Shown here: piece by piece, positions 44,258 through 52,582 of the stretch
How positions within the stretch are numbered: the stretch's first letter is position 1
Layout of the letters: every line of letters begins with the position of its first letter
From: Flammeovirga kamogawensis
Lineage (GTDB): Bacteria > Bacteroidota > Bacteroidia > Cytophagales > Flammeovirgaceae
Assembly: GCF_018736065.1 (NCBI RefSeq)
Contig: NZ_CP076128.1
Span: 2,688,501-2,752,500 of the forward strand
Direction: 5' to 3'
Length of the DNA: 64,000 nt
Notes under the pieces: model-generated
Databases searched by the model: none
What the model was told of the DNA's origin: nothing
Seen by the model: only the letters and a program-made list of their open reading frames with translations
Translations under genes and position numbers: made by a program

Positions 44258-44320
44258 TCAATTAGTTGAAACTGAGCGCCACCACCATGACTTTACGATA
44301 TTTTTTTCTGTTTTTATCAT
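44258..44320 (-). CDS. trpL: trp leader peptide with three consecutive Trp codons
   Basis: From the ATG at 44320: 20 codons and TGA. It begins MIKTEKN and has KSWWWRS with three TGG codons (44287-44279, residues 12-14). The bases right after them, CGCTCA, can pair with TGAGTG at the stop codon (structure 1:2); the same TGAGTGA can instead pair with the terminator arm (2:3). Ribosome stalling at scarce tRNA-Trp would block 1:2, allow 2:3 and switch trp genes on; free movement would let the terminator form. I found no exact TAnnTTTG promoter upstream; TAGTTTTA about 6 bases before the ATG is a weak candidate. Confidence 0.88.
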   Translation of the reverse strand: MIKTEKNIVKSWWWRSVSTN

Positions 44321-44404
44321 TTCGCAATAAAACTAGGAATTAAGAATGAAATTCGCAATCAAATCTTCAATTTTATAATAAATCATATTGAATTTAGATA
44401 TTAT

Positions 44405-44752
44405 TTAATCTAATACCTTCATATTTTCCACAATCCAATTACCATGTTCATTTTCAAATAATGATATTGAAACATGTATACTATCTTTTTCTCCTTGTAT
44501 TGGAATTACAAAATAAGCTTTTCCATCTGTAGAATTATTTTCTATTTCTACACTACCCTCACTATCCCATTTATCAATAGAATTAATAGCCCCAATTCTA
44601 TTTGCTATTAATGTACTCGACCTTATTTCTTTTAAAGCATGATGATAAGCTGGAGTTTCTTGAATTGATTCAAATGAAAAGTAAAAAATAGCCATGAATA
44701 GCACATATATACTCCCAACAAACACTCCCAACAATATAAGTTTCTTTTTCAT
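44405..44752 (-). CDS. Small membrane-anchored protein, Coa1-like
   Basis: 115 residues. One N-terminal membrane segment (about 4-26) and a small periplasmic domain (SFESIQETPAYHHALKEIRSSTLIANRIGAINSIDKW, then DGKAYFVIPIQGEKDSIHVSISLFENEHGNWIVENMKVL). The pattern of an initial helix, a strand with G-x-A-Y, I-x-G, and a final G-x-W-x-I resembles the Coa1/Tim21 fold found in many bacterial proteins of unknown role. It is upstream of the trp leader on the same strand; no terminator between is evident, but the leader appears to define its own transcript. No function assigned. Confidence 0.6.
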   Translation of the reverse strand: MKKKLILLGVFVGSIYVLFMAIFYFSFESIQETPAYHHALKEIRSSTLIANRIGAINSIDKWDSEGSVEIENNSTDGKAYFVIPIQGEKDSIHVSISLFENEHGNWIVENMKVLD

Positions 44753-44828
44753 AGTTTTTGATAGAATTCTAATTGGGTAATTTAATCAAATGCTAAAAAG
44801 TAACTAATGACTTTAATCTGAAATAAGA

Positions 44829-44864
44829 AAAAAAGTTGCCCTATTAAATAAGACAACTTTTTTT
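44829..44864. terminator. Bidirectional terminator downstream of the PQQ-propeller gene
   Basis: AAAAGTTG (44831-44838) pairs with CAACTTTT (44854-44861), with A and T runs on both sides. Serves the minus-strand propeller gene. Confidence 0.75.
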
Positions 44865-44888
44865 CTCAACTTCTAAAAATTAAATCCT

Positions 44889-46796
44889 TTATTCTAAGAT
44901 GTAAGCGTTTAATTTACCATCTACAACTGCATACAGTAAGCTTTGCAATGGTAAAATTTTATAAACAACCTTTCTATTGTCACCAACACTTACTCTTGAT
45001 GCTTCTTTACCAGTAGCTTTTTCTACTTTTACAAACTCTAAAGAAGTACCATCTTCTCCTTTAAGACCTTCCATAAAGTAAGCATAGTATTTACTTGCTT
45101 CAGATTTACCATGTAGAGATGATTCAGCCTTTAATTTTCTTAAGGATTCTCTCTGAGCTTCGCTTACATCGGCTGCAGCTTGTGACATTGCTGGGTCTTG
45201 GAAATAAGCATATGTAACTTTTTGTCCATTTTCAGTTGTTGTTTTTCTATAAGATAATTGAGCTGACACAACTGACGATACATTTAAAGCAGCTTTTAAT
45301 AAACGGTCTGAAGATAATTGTTTAAAGTAAGCTTGCCCTAATACATTACCATCCATATCTAAAGTTAGATACTCTTGAATACCTCTTAAAAAATAACCTT
45401 TATTGTTATCTAGGATTTCAAAAGCAACCATTTCTTTTGGCTTTTCAATATCTAATTTCAATTTATCTAATTTCTTTTCAATTAAATTAGGATTGAATAA
45501 GTACAATTTCTTTTTATCAAGAGCTGCTACAATATTCTCAGAGTCATTAAATGCTACTTTGTCTGTTTCAATTTTAGCAAACCATTTTTTCTTACCTGTT
45601 TTCTTATCATAGAAACCAACACCTCTACCGTGGACCATTAAGATACCTTTCTCATATTCTCTCTTAATTACACCACCTTCGATATCTTCATCCATGTCAT
45701 ATTTAATTGGTTTCTTCCATAGCTCTTCACCATCTTTTGCGGAAACCATCATAACTTTATTCGAGTAAAAAACTTCTAATTCTTCACCTTCTTTCTGATT
45801 GATTTCTTTTACATTTTTAGCCTTATAACCTTTTTTCCAACGTTGATCTCCAGATTTGAACTCATAAATATTTACACCTGAACCATAGTTTACTAAGAAT
45901 TCGTTTGCATTTACATTTTGAGCACTTCTAAAATTATCTTCTAATTTGATTGGCTTCTTCCAAAATGGTTTTCCATTTGATAGATCTACTGATATTATTT
46001 TCTTTGATAATTTTGGTGCATAAGGTGATGCTCCTTTTGTAAAATTAGAAGGTGCTTCTACTACCACTACAATATCTTCAGCATCATTCAAAAAGAATGA
46101 ACCTGGGTTACAATCTAATCTCCATTTTTCTTTACCCGTTTTAGCATCAAAAAGAACTAAATCTTTTTTCTCTTTATAAATTAAGTCTCCGCTTTTAGTT
46201 GTTTTTGGAGCTAAAGCTGTTGATTGAATAGAAGATGTTTTATCTACAAATTGAGCTGTTGTAGAATATTTACCTAAGTTTGTTTCCCATGCTACCTTTT
46301 TAGTATTTAAATCAATATTAAAAAGCTTTCTTTGGTTATCTTCTGTAACTACTTCTATAACTGTAGCAAAAGCTCCAGCTAAGAAATTACTTTTTAAAAC
46401 TTCTTTATAACCTCCAGATGCAACTAGAATTTCACCTGTTTTTACGTTTACTAATTGTTGATCAATAGATACTAGTGGTGAATTTGGAACTGGATCCCAT
46501 GATTTTTTTGCAAATTTATCAATTCCTAAATCCGCTCCAGCCATGTTAGAAATATCCCCAGCTGTATTTAGAGCCTCATTAGTTACATTCTTTTCAATTT
46601 TCCAAAGCTGTGTTTTATTTACTGGATCAATTCCATAATAAAACTTTGTTGTTTCTAAAACTGCAATACCTGTAAAGTCATGTACAAATATTTGTTTTTC
46701 TTTTCCTTCAATATCGAAACTCCAGTCAGCTGTTTTTTGAGCATAGATCAGAAGACTCAAAAAAGAGAGTAAAATAGTTAAAAAATACTTTTTCAT
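44889..46796 (-). CDS. Secreted PQQ-like beta-propeller protein
   Basis: 635 residues with a signal peptide (1-19, LLIYAQ). About 25-450 show repeated blades of the PQQ type: GIDPVNKTQLWKIEKN, FDAKTGKEKWRLDC, VDLSNGKPFWKKPI, KSGDQRWKKG, SAKDGEELWKKPI, YDKKTGKKKWFAKI. The C-terminal ~180 residues are not part of the propeller. No catalytic Ca/PQQ-binding residues of true quinoprotein dehydrogenases can be recognised, so it is probably a binding or scaffolding protein of the BamB type rather than an enzyme. Single gene. Confidence 0.82.
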   Translation of the reverse strand: MKKYFLTILLSFLSLLIYAQKTADWSFDIEGKEKQIFVHDFTGIAVLETTKFYYGIDPVNKTQLWKIEKNVTNEALNTAGDISNMAGADLGIDKFAKKSWDPVPNSPLVSIDQQLVNVKTGEILVASGGYKEVLKSNFLAGAFATVIEVVTEDNQRKLFNIDLNTKKVAWETNLGKYSTTAQFVDKTSSIQSTALAPKTTKSGDLIYKEKKDLVLFDAKTGKEKWRLDCNPGSFFLNDAEDIVVVVEAPSNFTKGASPYAPKLSKKIISVDLSNGKPFWKKPIKLEDNFRSAQNVNANEFLVNYGSGVNIYEFKSGDQRWKKGYKAKNVKEINQKEGEELEVFYSNKVMMVSAKDGEELWKKPIKYDMDEDIEGGVIKREYEKGILMVHGRGVGFYDKKTGKKKWFAKIETDKVAFNDSENIVAALDKKKLYLFNPNLIEKKLDKLKLDIEKPKEMVAFEILDNNKGYFLRGIQEYLTLDMDGNVLGQAYFKQLSSDRLLKAALNVSSVVSAQLSYRKTTTENGQKVTYAYFQDPAMSQAAADVSEAQRESLRKLKAESSLHGKSEASKYYAYFMEGLKGEDGTSLEFVKVEKATGKEASRVSVGDNRKVVYKILPLQSLLYAVVDGKLNAYILE

Positions 46797-47043
46797 CGTA
46801 GTAATTTAATAGATGTTATTTAGTTTTTATATAGCAGATACCTGTTTAAAGAAGTTGATGGTTTGCTTTTCTAAAACTAGAAAAAAAACAATAGCTTCTA
46901 ACAATAAGGAAATTCAAATATTTACATTTATTAAAATAATTCACATAAAACTACAAATAACCCTATTATCAATATTTTAGAGATTAAATTATTACTTTTA
47001 AAAGAAACTCTAGTACTTTCGCTTTCCATTATCACTTATATGT

Positions 47044-47685
47044 ATGATCCATACCAATCAACTTAAATTTATCTATCCAAAAGGGGCTGAAATAAGCTTT
47101 GAAAACTTTACTTTAGAAGCAGGTAACGAAATGCTGATAATTGGACCTTCTGGTTGTGGTAAAACAACATTGCTACATCTTATTGGAGGTTTACTACAAC
47201 CTGCTACAGGTGATATCATAATCAATAATAAGAATATTGCTAAGTTTAAGGGTAAAGAAATGGATAGTTTTAGAGGGAGACACATTGGAATAATATTTCA
47301 AAAACCTCACTTTGCTCGTGCATTAACAGTTGGTGAAAATTTACATTTTGCTCAGAAAATTGGAGGAAATACAGTTGATAAAGAAAGAGTAAAAGAACTG
47401 TTAAATAGACTAGGAATTATAAAGCATATCAACAAATCACCTCAACACATGAGTGAAGGTGAAAAACAACGATTATCTGTAGCAATGGCTTTAATTAATA
47501 AGCCCTCTTTACTACTTGCTGATGAACCTACTGCAAGTCTTGATGATAAACATGCTACTGAGGTAATTAAACTTCTAAGAGAATTATCTTCTGAAGAAAA
47601 TACTGCTTTAATCATCGTCACACATGACAGTAGATTAAAAAACGAATTCAAAGAAAATATCTTGACTTTAAAGTCATTACAATAA
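47044..47685 (+). CDS. ABC transporter ATP-binding protein (LolD/MacB type)
   Basis: 213 residues. Walker A GPSGCGKTT (about 34-42), signature MSEGEKQRLSVA (about 136-147; SEGE is a variant of SGGQ), Walker B LLLADEPTASLD (about 156-167) and the H-loop THDSR. Small size and the Q-loop context (FQKPHF) fit ATPases paired with FtsX-type permeases. It begins a three-gene operon (gaps 6 and 4 bp) with a permease and a DUF3299-like periplasmic protein. Probable role: energising export or mechanotransmission for an envelope substrate, perhaps metal-related. Confidence 0.92.
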   Translation: MIHTNQLKFIYPKGAEISFENFTLEAGNEMLIIGPSGCGKTTLLHLIGGLLQPATGDIIINNKNIAKFKGKEMDSFRGRHIGIIFQKPHFARALTVGENLHFAQKIGGNTVDKERVKELLNRLGIIKHINKSPQHMSEGEKQRLSVAMALINKPSLLLADEPTASLDDKHATEVIKLLRELSSEENTALIIVTHDSRLKNEFKENILTLKSLQ

Positions 47686-47691
47686 TACCAC

Positions 47692-48912
47692 ATGAACATC
47701 TTTAAGTTTGCTTGGAAAAACCTTTGGCACAAGCCAATGAGTACTGTTTTAAATCTTGTCCTGTTTGCTTTTGGAGTAAGTATTATTTCTGCTTTATTAC
47801 TCACTCAAGATTACTTTTCAAATACATTAAAGAAAAATCAAGCAGGAATAGGAATGGTACTAGGTGCAAAAGGAAGCCCACTTCAGCTTATTTTATGTGC
47901 TATTTATCAAGTCGATACCCCAACAGGGAACATCTCCTTAAAAGATGCTAGTAGACTCAAAAAACACCCTCTTGTTGCTAAAGCGATTCCTCAATCTTTA
48001 GGTGATAGTTTTAAAGGGCACCGAATTGTGGGAACAACTCATGAATATGTAGATCTCTATAAAGGTGAATTAGAAAAAGGTAAACTATGGGGAGAACACA
48101 CCTCTTTAGAAGTTACTATTGGTGCTACAGCTGCAAAAAAGCTAAATCTTAAAATTGGAGATGACTTTCATAGTTCGCATGGTATGGGCGAAGGAGGACA
48201 TGATCATGAAGAGGAACATTTTAAAATTGTTGGTATTTTAAAACCTACAGGAACTGTTATCGACCAATTATTATTAACTAGTTTAGAATCAATTTGGGAT
48301 GTTCATAAACATTCAAGCAAGAGTAAAGCAAATTATGGTAACCTTTCTGATAAAAAAGAAGATACTCCTGATAAGCAAATTACAACAATGCTTATTAAAT
48401 TTAGAAACCCAATGGGGGCAATTACACTCCCTAGAATGGTAAATGAGCAAACATCTATGCAAGCAGCACTTCCTTCTTATGAAACTGCAAGACTATTATC
48501 CTTAGTTGAGAATGCAATTACTGCTTTACAATATTTGGCTATTGCAATAATTGTTGTTTCTGGTTTGAGCATTTTTATATCACTTTATAACTCATTAAAA
48601 GAACGAAAGTATGAGCTTGCTTATCTTAGATCACTAGGTACACCTCAATCTTATATTTTTGGATTATTATTGATAGAAGGATTATTGTGCTCGTTAGTAG
48701 GTTTTAGTATTGGAATTGGTTTAAGTCATTTAAGTATTTTCATTGCAGCACATCAGGTTGACACCTTAGCAACATTAAATATTGGAGGAACTGCATTTGT
48801 TACTGGCGAAATATATTTATTTATTGGAACACTGATTGTTGGTTTTACAGCATCAATAGTACCCGCTATTCAAGCAGCAAAAACAAATATCTCTCAAGCT
48901 TTATCAGAATAA
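47692..48912 (+). CDS. FtsX/MacB-type ABC permease with His-rich loop
   Basis: 406 residues. One N-terminal membrane segment (about 15-37), a periplasmic domain (about 40-275) and three C-terminal membrane segments (about 280-305, 325-350, 370-395) with LAYLRSLGTPQSYIFGLLLIEG in the usual coupling position. The periplasmic domain has a His/acid-rich loop at about residues 160-177 (HSSHGMGEGGHDHEEEHF), absent from typical lipoprotein exporters, suggesting metal binding. Together with the ATPase upstream and DUF3299-like protein downstream it resembles ABC sets near zinc genes in other bacteria. Substrate not determined. Confidence 0.88.
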   Translation: MNIFKFAWKNLWHKPMSTVLNLVLFAFGVSIISALLLTQDYFSNTLKKNQAGIGMVLGAKGSPLQLILCAIYQVDTPTGNISLKDASRLKKHPLVAKAIPQSLGDSFKGHRIVGTTHEYVDLYKGELEKGKLWGEHTSLEVTIGATAAKKLNLKIGDDFHSSHGMGEGGHDHEEEHFKIVGILKPTGTVIDQLLLTSLESIWDVHKHSSKSKANYGNLSDKKEDTPDKQITTMLIKFRNPMGAITLPRMVNEQTSMQAALPSYETARLLSLVENAITALQYLAIAIIVVSGLSIFISLYNSLKERKYELAYLRSLGTPQSYIFGLLLIEGLLCSLVGFSIGIGLSHLSIFIAAHQVDTLATLNIGGTAFVTGEIYLFIGTLIVGFTASIVPAIQAAKTNISQALSE

Positions 48913-48916
48913 AATC

Positions 48917-49357
48917 ATGAAATTATATTTTTTATCAATAATTACTTTTTTCTCTATCCATTGTACTGCTCAAAATACATCTACAGATGTTTGGAAAACT
49001 TTAAGCCATGTTGAAATGAAAACATCAATGGATGAAACATTAGGCTTTGAAGTATCGGAACCCATTTTTGGTGGAGAAGTTGAAATGATAGATGGATCAA
49101 TAATTACAATAAGTGGTTATATTCTACCAGTAGATAGTGAAAATGGCACAAGTATATTATCATATATGCCATTTGCCAATTGCTTTTTTTGCGGAAATGC
49201 AGGCCCTGAAACTGTAATAGAACTAGACATGCCTAAAAAACAAAGTTTGGTAAACAAAAAAGTTACAGTAAAAGGAAGGTTAAATTTAAATAGAGATGAC
49301 TTTTATAGCTTGATATATAAATTATCTGCTGCTAAAGTTATAGATGTAGAAAACTAA
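48917..49357 (+). CDS. Periplasmic DUF3299-like protein
   Basis: 146 residues with a signal peptide (1-18, HCTAQN). TDVWKTLSHVEMK near the N-terminus, then IITISGYILPVDSENGTSILSYMPFANCFFCGNAGPETVIEL and VTVKGRLNLNRDDFYSLIYKLSAAKVI. The W..L opening, an ISGYILP strand and a Cys pair (C-F-F-C, about 94-97) follow the DUF3299 pattern; this family is often beside ABC transporters of metal loci. Co-transcribed with the permease (4-bp gap). Its stop codon overlaps the stop of the convergent MerC gene by two bases. Confidence 0.65.
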   Translation: MKLYFLSIITFFSIHCTAQNTSTDVWKTLSHVEMKTSMDETLGFEVSEPIFGGEVEMIDGSIITISGYILPVDSENGTSILSYMPFANCFFCGNAGPETVIELDMPKKQSLVNKKVTVKGRLNLNRDDFYSLIYKLSAAKVIDVEN

Positions 49358-49785
49358 ACAGTACAAACTTTATTCTCACAATGATTCGCTTGTCTTAAAT
49401 TAATTAGATGACAAGCAATTAATAGTAAAGATGCTACATAAGATGTAACTGCTAACCATGTTGGTTCATAACCTACATATTTTATTAGCATTGTAACTGC
49501 ATACACCATGTAAGAAGTCCACATTCCAAACTTTAAACTTGGAGTATGTGTTTTTCTACTAGCAAACCAAACTGCAATTCCACTAATAGCAATCATAGAA
49601 AGGTCTAATATTCCCCAAAAATCAATTTGGTGAGCATGACTATGAGCTTCGTGAACATGAGACATTGCTGAACTCACTACAATAACACCAGATGTTAAGA
49701 TACAATGAATTAAACAGAATAATGATCCTGTAAATCCAATCTGATCTGCATACTGTGTTACTTTATCTTGAAGTCTTTTAATCAT
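49354..49785 (-). CDS. MerC-domain membrane protein
   Basis: 143 residues from the ATG at 49785 (an in-frame TTG at 49848 would extend it through the repeat motif upstream, less likely). Four membrane segments. TGSLFCLIHCILTSG (about 18-32) holds the Cys pair of the MerC family, and HVHEAHSHAHQID is a His-rich loop. MerC proteins move mercury or other soft metals across the inner membrane; in Bacteroidota they frequently accompany zinc-responsive genes. Convergent with the ABC operon; upstream are three TGCAA-type motifs that look like an operator. Confidence 0.82.
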   Translation of the reverse strand: MIKRLQDKVTQYADQIGFTGSLFCLIHCILTSGVIVVSSAMSHVHEAHSHAHQIDFWGILDLSMIAISGIAVWFASRKTHTPSLKFGMWTSYMVYAVTMLIKYVGYEPTWLAVTSYVASLLLIACHLINLRQANHCENKVCTV

Positions 49786-49815
49786 AGTACAAAATAAATG
49801 CTTCCTTTTTAAAAA

Positions 49816-49850
49816 TGCAAACATGTTGCAAATAACATCAAGTTGCAAAT
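49816..49850 (-). promoter_or_regulatory. Candidate metalloregulator operator upstream of the MerC gene
   Basis: TGCAA-n5-TTGCA (49816-49830) is an inverted repeat, and TTGCAAAT occurs twice (from 49826 and from 49843, 17 bp apart). The cluster sits 31-65 bp upstream of the chosen start codon, where a repressor would act. Which regulator binds is unknown; a Fur/Zur family protein is a guess from gene context. Confidence 0.4.
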
Positions 49851-50003
49851 AGATAATAACTCTTAAATATCAACAAATCGTCATATAATCTTCTTTTTTA
49901 TCATTTATTTAGAATGAATATGTGAAGAAACTTGAAGATGACAAACTTTTATACAAAATTGCGGTTTCATTAGAAGTAGATTTATTCTAAATAAGACGAA
50001 AAA

Positions 50004-51224
50004 ATGATTGACGTTGAACAACTTCGTAAAGAATTTCCCATCCTAAGTACTGAGGTAAATGGTCACCAATTAACCTATTTTGATAATGGTGCAACAAACC
50101 AAAAACCAAAAGTAGTTATTGATGCATTAGAAGAATATTATAAAGAATATAACTCTAATGTACATAGAGGTGCACATACTTTAGCAGATAAAGCTACAGG
50201 AGCATTTGAAGAAACTAGAACATTACTTCAAAAGTTTATCAATGCAGCTAAATCTGAGGAAATTATTTTTACAAGTGGTACAACTGAAGGAATTAATTTA
50301 GTAGCTCAAACATACGGAAGAGCAAACCTATCTCAAGGTGATGAGATATTAGTCTCAACAATGGAGCATCACTCTAATATTGTTCCATGGCAATTAATTG
50401 CTGCAGAAAAAGGTGCAACAGTTAGACCTATTCCAATTTCTGACAAAGGTGAAATTATCTTTGAGGAGTTTGAAAAAATGCTTTCTGATAAAGTGAAAGT
50501 TGTTGCAGTTGTTCATGCTTCTAATGCTTTAGGTACAGTTAATCCGGTAGAGAAAATTATTGAAAAGGCACATGCTTTTGGCGCTAAAGTACTTATTGAT
50601 GGCGCTCAATCAGCAGCTCATTTACCGATAGATGTTCAAAAACTAGATTGTGATTTTTTTGTCACATCTGCTCATAAAATGTTTGGGCCAACAGGTATGG
50701 GATTCTTGTACGGTAAGGAAAATATTTTAAATGATATGCCTCCGTACATGGGTGGTGGTGAAATGATTAAAGAAGTCTCTTTTGATGGTACTTCATTTAA
50801 TACATTACCATATAAATTTGAAGCAGGAACACCAAATATAGCAGATACTATCGCATTTGGTAAAGCTATTGAATTTATCAATAAATGGGGTAAGGAAGAA
50901 ATGGCCGCTCATGAAGCTGCACTTCTTAAATACGCTACAGAAAAATTAAAAAAAGAAGTTCCTACTGCAAAAATAATTGGTGAAGCAGAAAACAAAGTTT
51001 GTGTTTTATCATTTATAATTGAGAATATTCATAACTATGATGTTGGTATGATGCTAGATGCTCGTGGCATTGCAGTAAGAACTGGACATCATTGTACTCA
51101 GCCTCTTATGGCAAGATATGGCTTAGAAGGAACAATAAGAGCTTCTTTCTCTGCATACAATACATTCGAAGAAGTAGATCGTTTTATAGAGGGGTTAGTA
51201 CGTATTGTAAAAATGTTTGGTTAA
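50004..51224 (+). CDS. sufS: Cysteine desulfurase SufS
   Basis: 406 residues. PLP enzyme that takes sulfur from cysteine for Fe-S cluster assembly. The PLP Lys is in FFVTSAHKMFGPTGMGFLYG (about 217-236), and the persulfide Cys in RTGHHCTQPLMARYG (about 357-371); the latter loop (RxGHHCxQP) separates SufS from IscS. First of a four-gene set, 19 bp before sufE. sufB, sufC and sufD are not in the window. Confidence 0.96.
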   Translation: MIDVEQLRKEFPILSTEVNGHQLTYFDNGATNQKPKVVIDALEEYYKEYNSNVHRGAHTLADKATGAFEETRTLLQKFINAAKSEEIIFTSGTTEGINLVAQTYGRANLSQGDEILVSTMEHHSNIVPWQLIAAEKGATVRPIPISDKGEIIFEEFEKMLSDKVKVVAVVHASNALGTVNPVEKIIEKAHAFGAKVLIDGAQSAAHLPIDVQKLDCDFFVTSAHKMFGPTGMGFLYGKENILNDMPPYMGGGEMIKEVSFDGTSFNTLPYKFEAGTPNIADTIAFGKAIEFINKWGKEEMAAHEAALLKYATEKLKKEVPTAKIIGEAENKVCVLSFIIENIHNYDVGMMLDARGIAVRTGHHCTQPLMARYGLEGTIRASFSAYNTFEEVDRFIEGLVRIVKMFG

Positions 51225-51242
51225 TAATTAAGGTGTAAGATT

Positions 51243-51680
51243 ATGACAGTTGCAACAAAAAATATAGAAGAAGTTCAAAACGAAATTATTGATGATTTCG
51301 ATTTGCTTGATGGTGATAGAGAGTCTACAATTTTCTACATCATGGAACTTGGACAAGAATTACCTAAACTAGACGAGCAATATATGATTGACGAAAATCT
51401 AATTAAAGGTTGTCAGTCTAAAGTTTGGTTAACTACAGATTTTCAAGAAGGACGAATTATTTACTCTGCAGATAGTAATACTGATATCACTAAAGGTCTT
51501 ATTAGTTTATTAATTCGTGTTTTAAATAATCGTACTCCTCAAGAAATCATTAATGCTGATTTATTCTTTTTCGAAAAAATTGGAATGAATGGTGTAATTG
51601 GTTCTCAAAGATCAAATGGATTTGCTTCTATGATAAAACAAATGAAGTTTTATGCACTTGCTTATAGTGCTAAAAGTTAA
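51243..51680 (+). CDS. sufE: SufE sulfur-acceptor protein
   Basis: 145 residues. Takes persulfide sulfur from SufS and hands it to the SufBCD scaffold. ENLIKGCQSKVWL (about 52-64) carries the conserved acceptor Cys, and the RSNGFASMIKQMK tail is typical. Length is normal. Close spacing to sufS (18 bp) and to the next gene (27 bp) supports one operon. Confidence 0.95.
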   Translation: MTVATKNIEEVQNEIIDDFDLLDGDRESTIFYIMELGQELPKLDEQYMIDENLIKGCQSKVWLTTDFQEGRIIYSADSNTDITKGLISLLIRVLNNRTPQEIINADLFFFEKIGMNGVIGSQRSNGFASMIKQMKFYALAYSAKS

Positions 51681-51707
51681 TCCTTTTAAAACAGAAATAG
51701 TACAGTC

Positions 51708-52055
51708 ATGACTGAAGAAAATAAAGAAACAAGCCAACCTATAAGCACAGATGCTTTAAAAGAAAAGGTTGTCGAAGCTATAAAAACAGTTTACGACCCA
51801 GAAATACCTGTAGATGTATTCGAGTTAGGTTTAATTTATGATATTAATATAATTCCTCCTTTAAACAAGGTACATATATTAATGACTTTAACTACACCTT
51901 CTTGCCCTTCTGCTGAACAAATTCCTGGCGAAATTCAGTTAGCAACAAAAGAAGTTGAAGGTGTTACAGATGTAGAAATTGAACTTACATTTGAACCACC
52001 TTACACAACAGATATGATGTCTGATGAAGCAAAGTTAGAACTTGGCTTTATGTAA
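51708..52055 (+). CDS. DUF59 (MIP18-type) Fe-S assembly protein, SufT-like
   Basis: 115 residues. One DUF59 domain: VVEAIKTVYDPEIPVDVFELGLIYDI (about 20-45) with the conserved DPEIPV, and TTPSCPSAEQIPGEIQ with a conserved Cys (about 66). DUF59 proteins of suf operons (SufT, PaaD-like) assist Fe-S cluster maturation or target delivery. Position after sufE and the short gap support that role; the exact partner is not known. Confidence 0.92.
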   Translation: MTEENKETSQPISTDALKEKVVEAIKTVYDPEIPVDVFELGLIYDINIIPPLNKVHILMTLTTPSCPSAEQIPGEIQLATKEVEGVTDVEIELTFEPPYTTDMMSDEAKLELGFM

Positions 52056-52088
52056 AATAGATTTATAAAAAATAATATAACAAACAAT

Positions 52089-52505
52089 ATGTATCCTGAA
52101 CATTTAACTACTCCAATGAAAATGGAGTTAACAGACAACGGTTTTGCAGATCTAAAAACTGCTGCTCAAGTAGAAGAAGCAATTGCTCAACCTGGTACTA
52201 CACTTTTAGTAATTAATTCTGTTTGTGGATGTGCTGCTGGTACTTGTCGCCCAGGTGTTCTTCACGCTGTAGCAACATCTCCAAAAAAGCCTACACATTT
52301 AACAACAGCTTTTGCAGGTGTAGATCCTGAAGCAGTTGCTAAAGCTAGAGAATTAATGTTACCATATCCTCCTTCTTCTCCATCAATTGCTTTATTCAAA
52401 GATGGTGAGTTGGTTCATTTTGTAGAAAGACACCATATTGAAGGTCGTTCTGCTGAAATGATTGCTGAGCATTTAGTAGCTGTATTCGATGAATATGTAG
52501 ACTAA
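52089..52505 (+). CDS. brxA: BrxA/BrxB-family bacilliredoxin
   Basis: 138 residues. NSVCGCAAGTCRPG (about 43-56) has the CGC active site of YphP/YqiW-type proteins, which remove bacillithiol from S-bacillithiolated proteins; full length and the YPPSSPSIALFKDGELVHFVERHHIEGRSAEMIA region match the family. The protein implies that this organism makes bacillithiol. It is 33 bp after the DUF59 gene and the last of the sufS unit, linking Fe-S assembly with thiol repair. Confidence 0.92.
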   Translation: MYPEHLTTPMKMELTDNGFADLKTAAQVEEAIAQPGTTLLVINSVCGCAAGTCRPGVLHAVATSPKKPTHLTTAFAGVDPEAVAKARELMLPYPPSSPSIALFKDGELVHFVERHHIEGRSAEMIAEHLVAVFDEYVD

Positions 52506-52524
52506 TTTTATTGTTCATTACATA

Positions 52525-52563
52525 AAAAATCCCATTAGATTTTATGTCTAATGGGATTTTTTT
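52525..52563. terminator. Terminator between the sufS operon and the OmpA-like genes
   Basis: AAAATCCCATTAGA pairs perfectly with TCTAATGGGATTTT (from 52547) and has T/A runs on both sides, so it can stop both convergent operons. Confidence 0.92.
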
Positions 52564-52582
52564 ATGTAATGAATTTCAGTAA

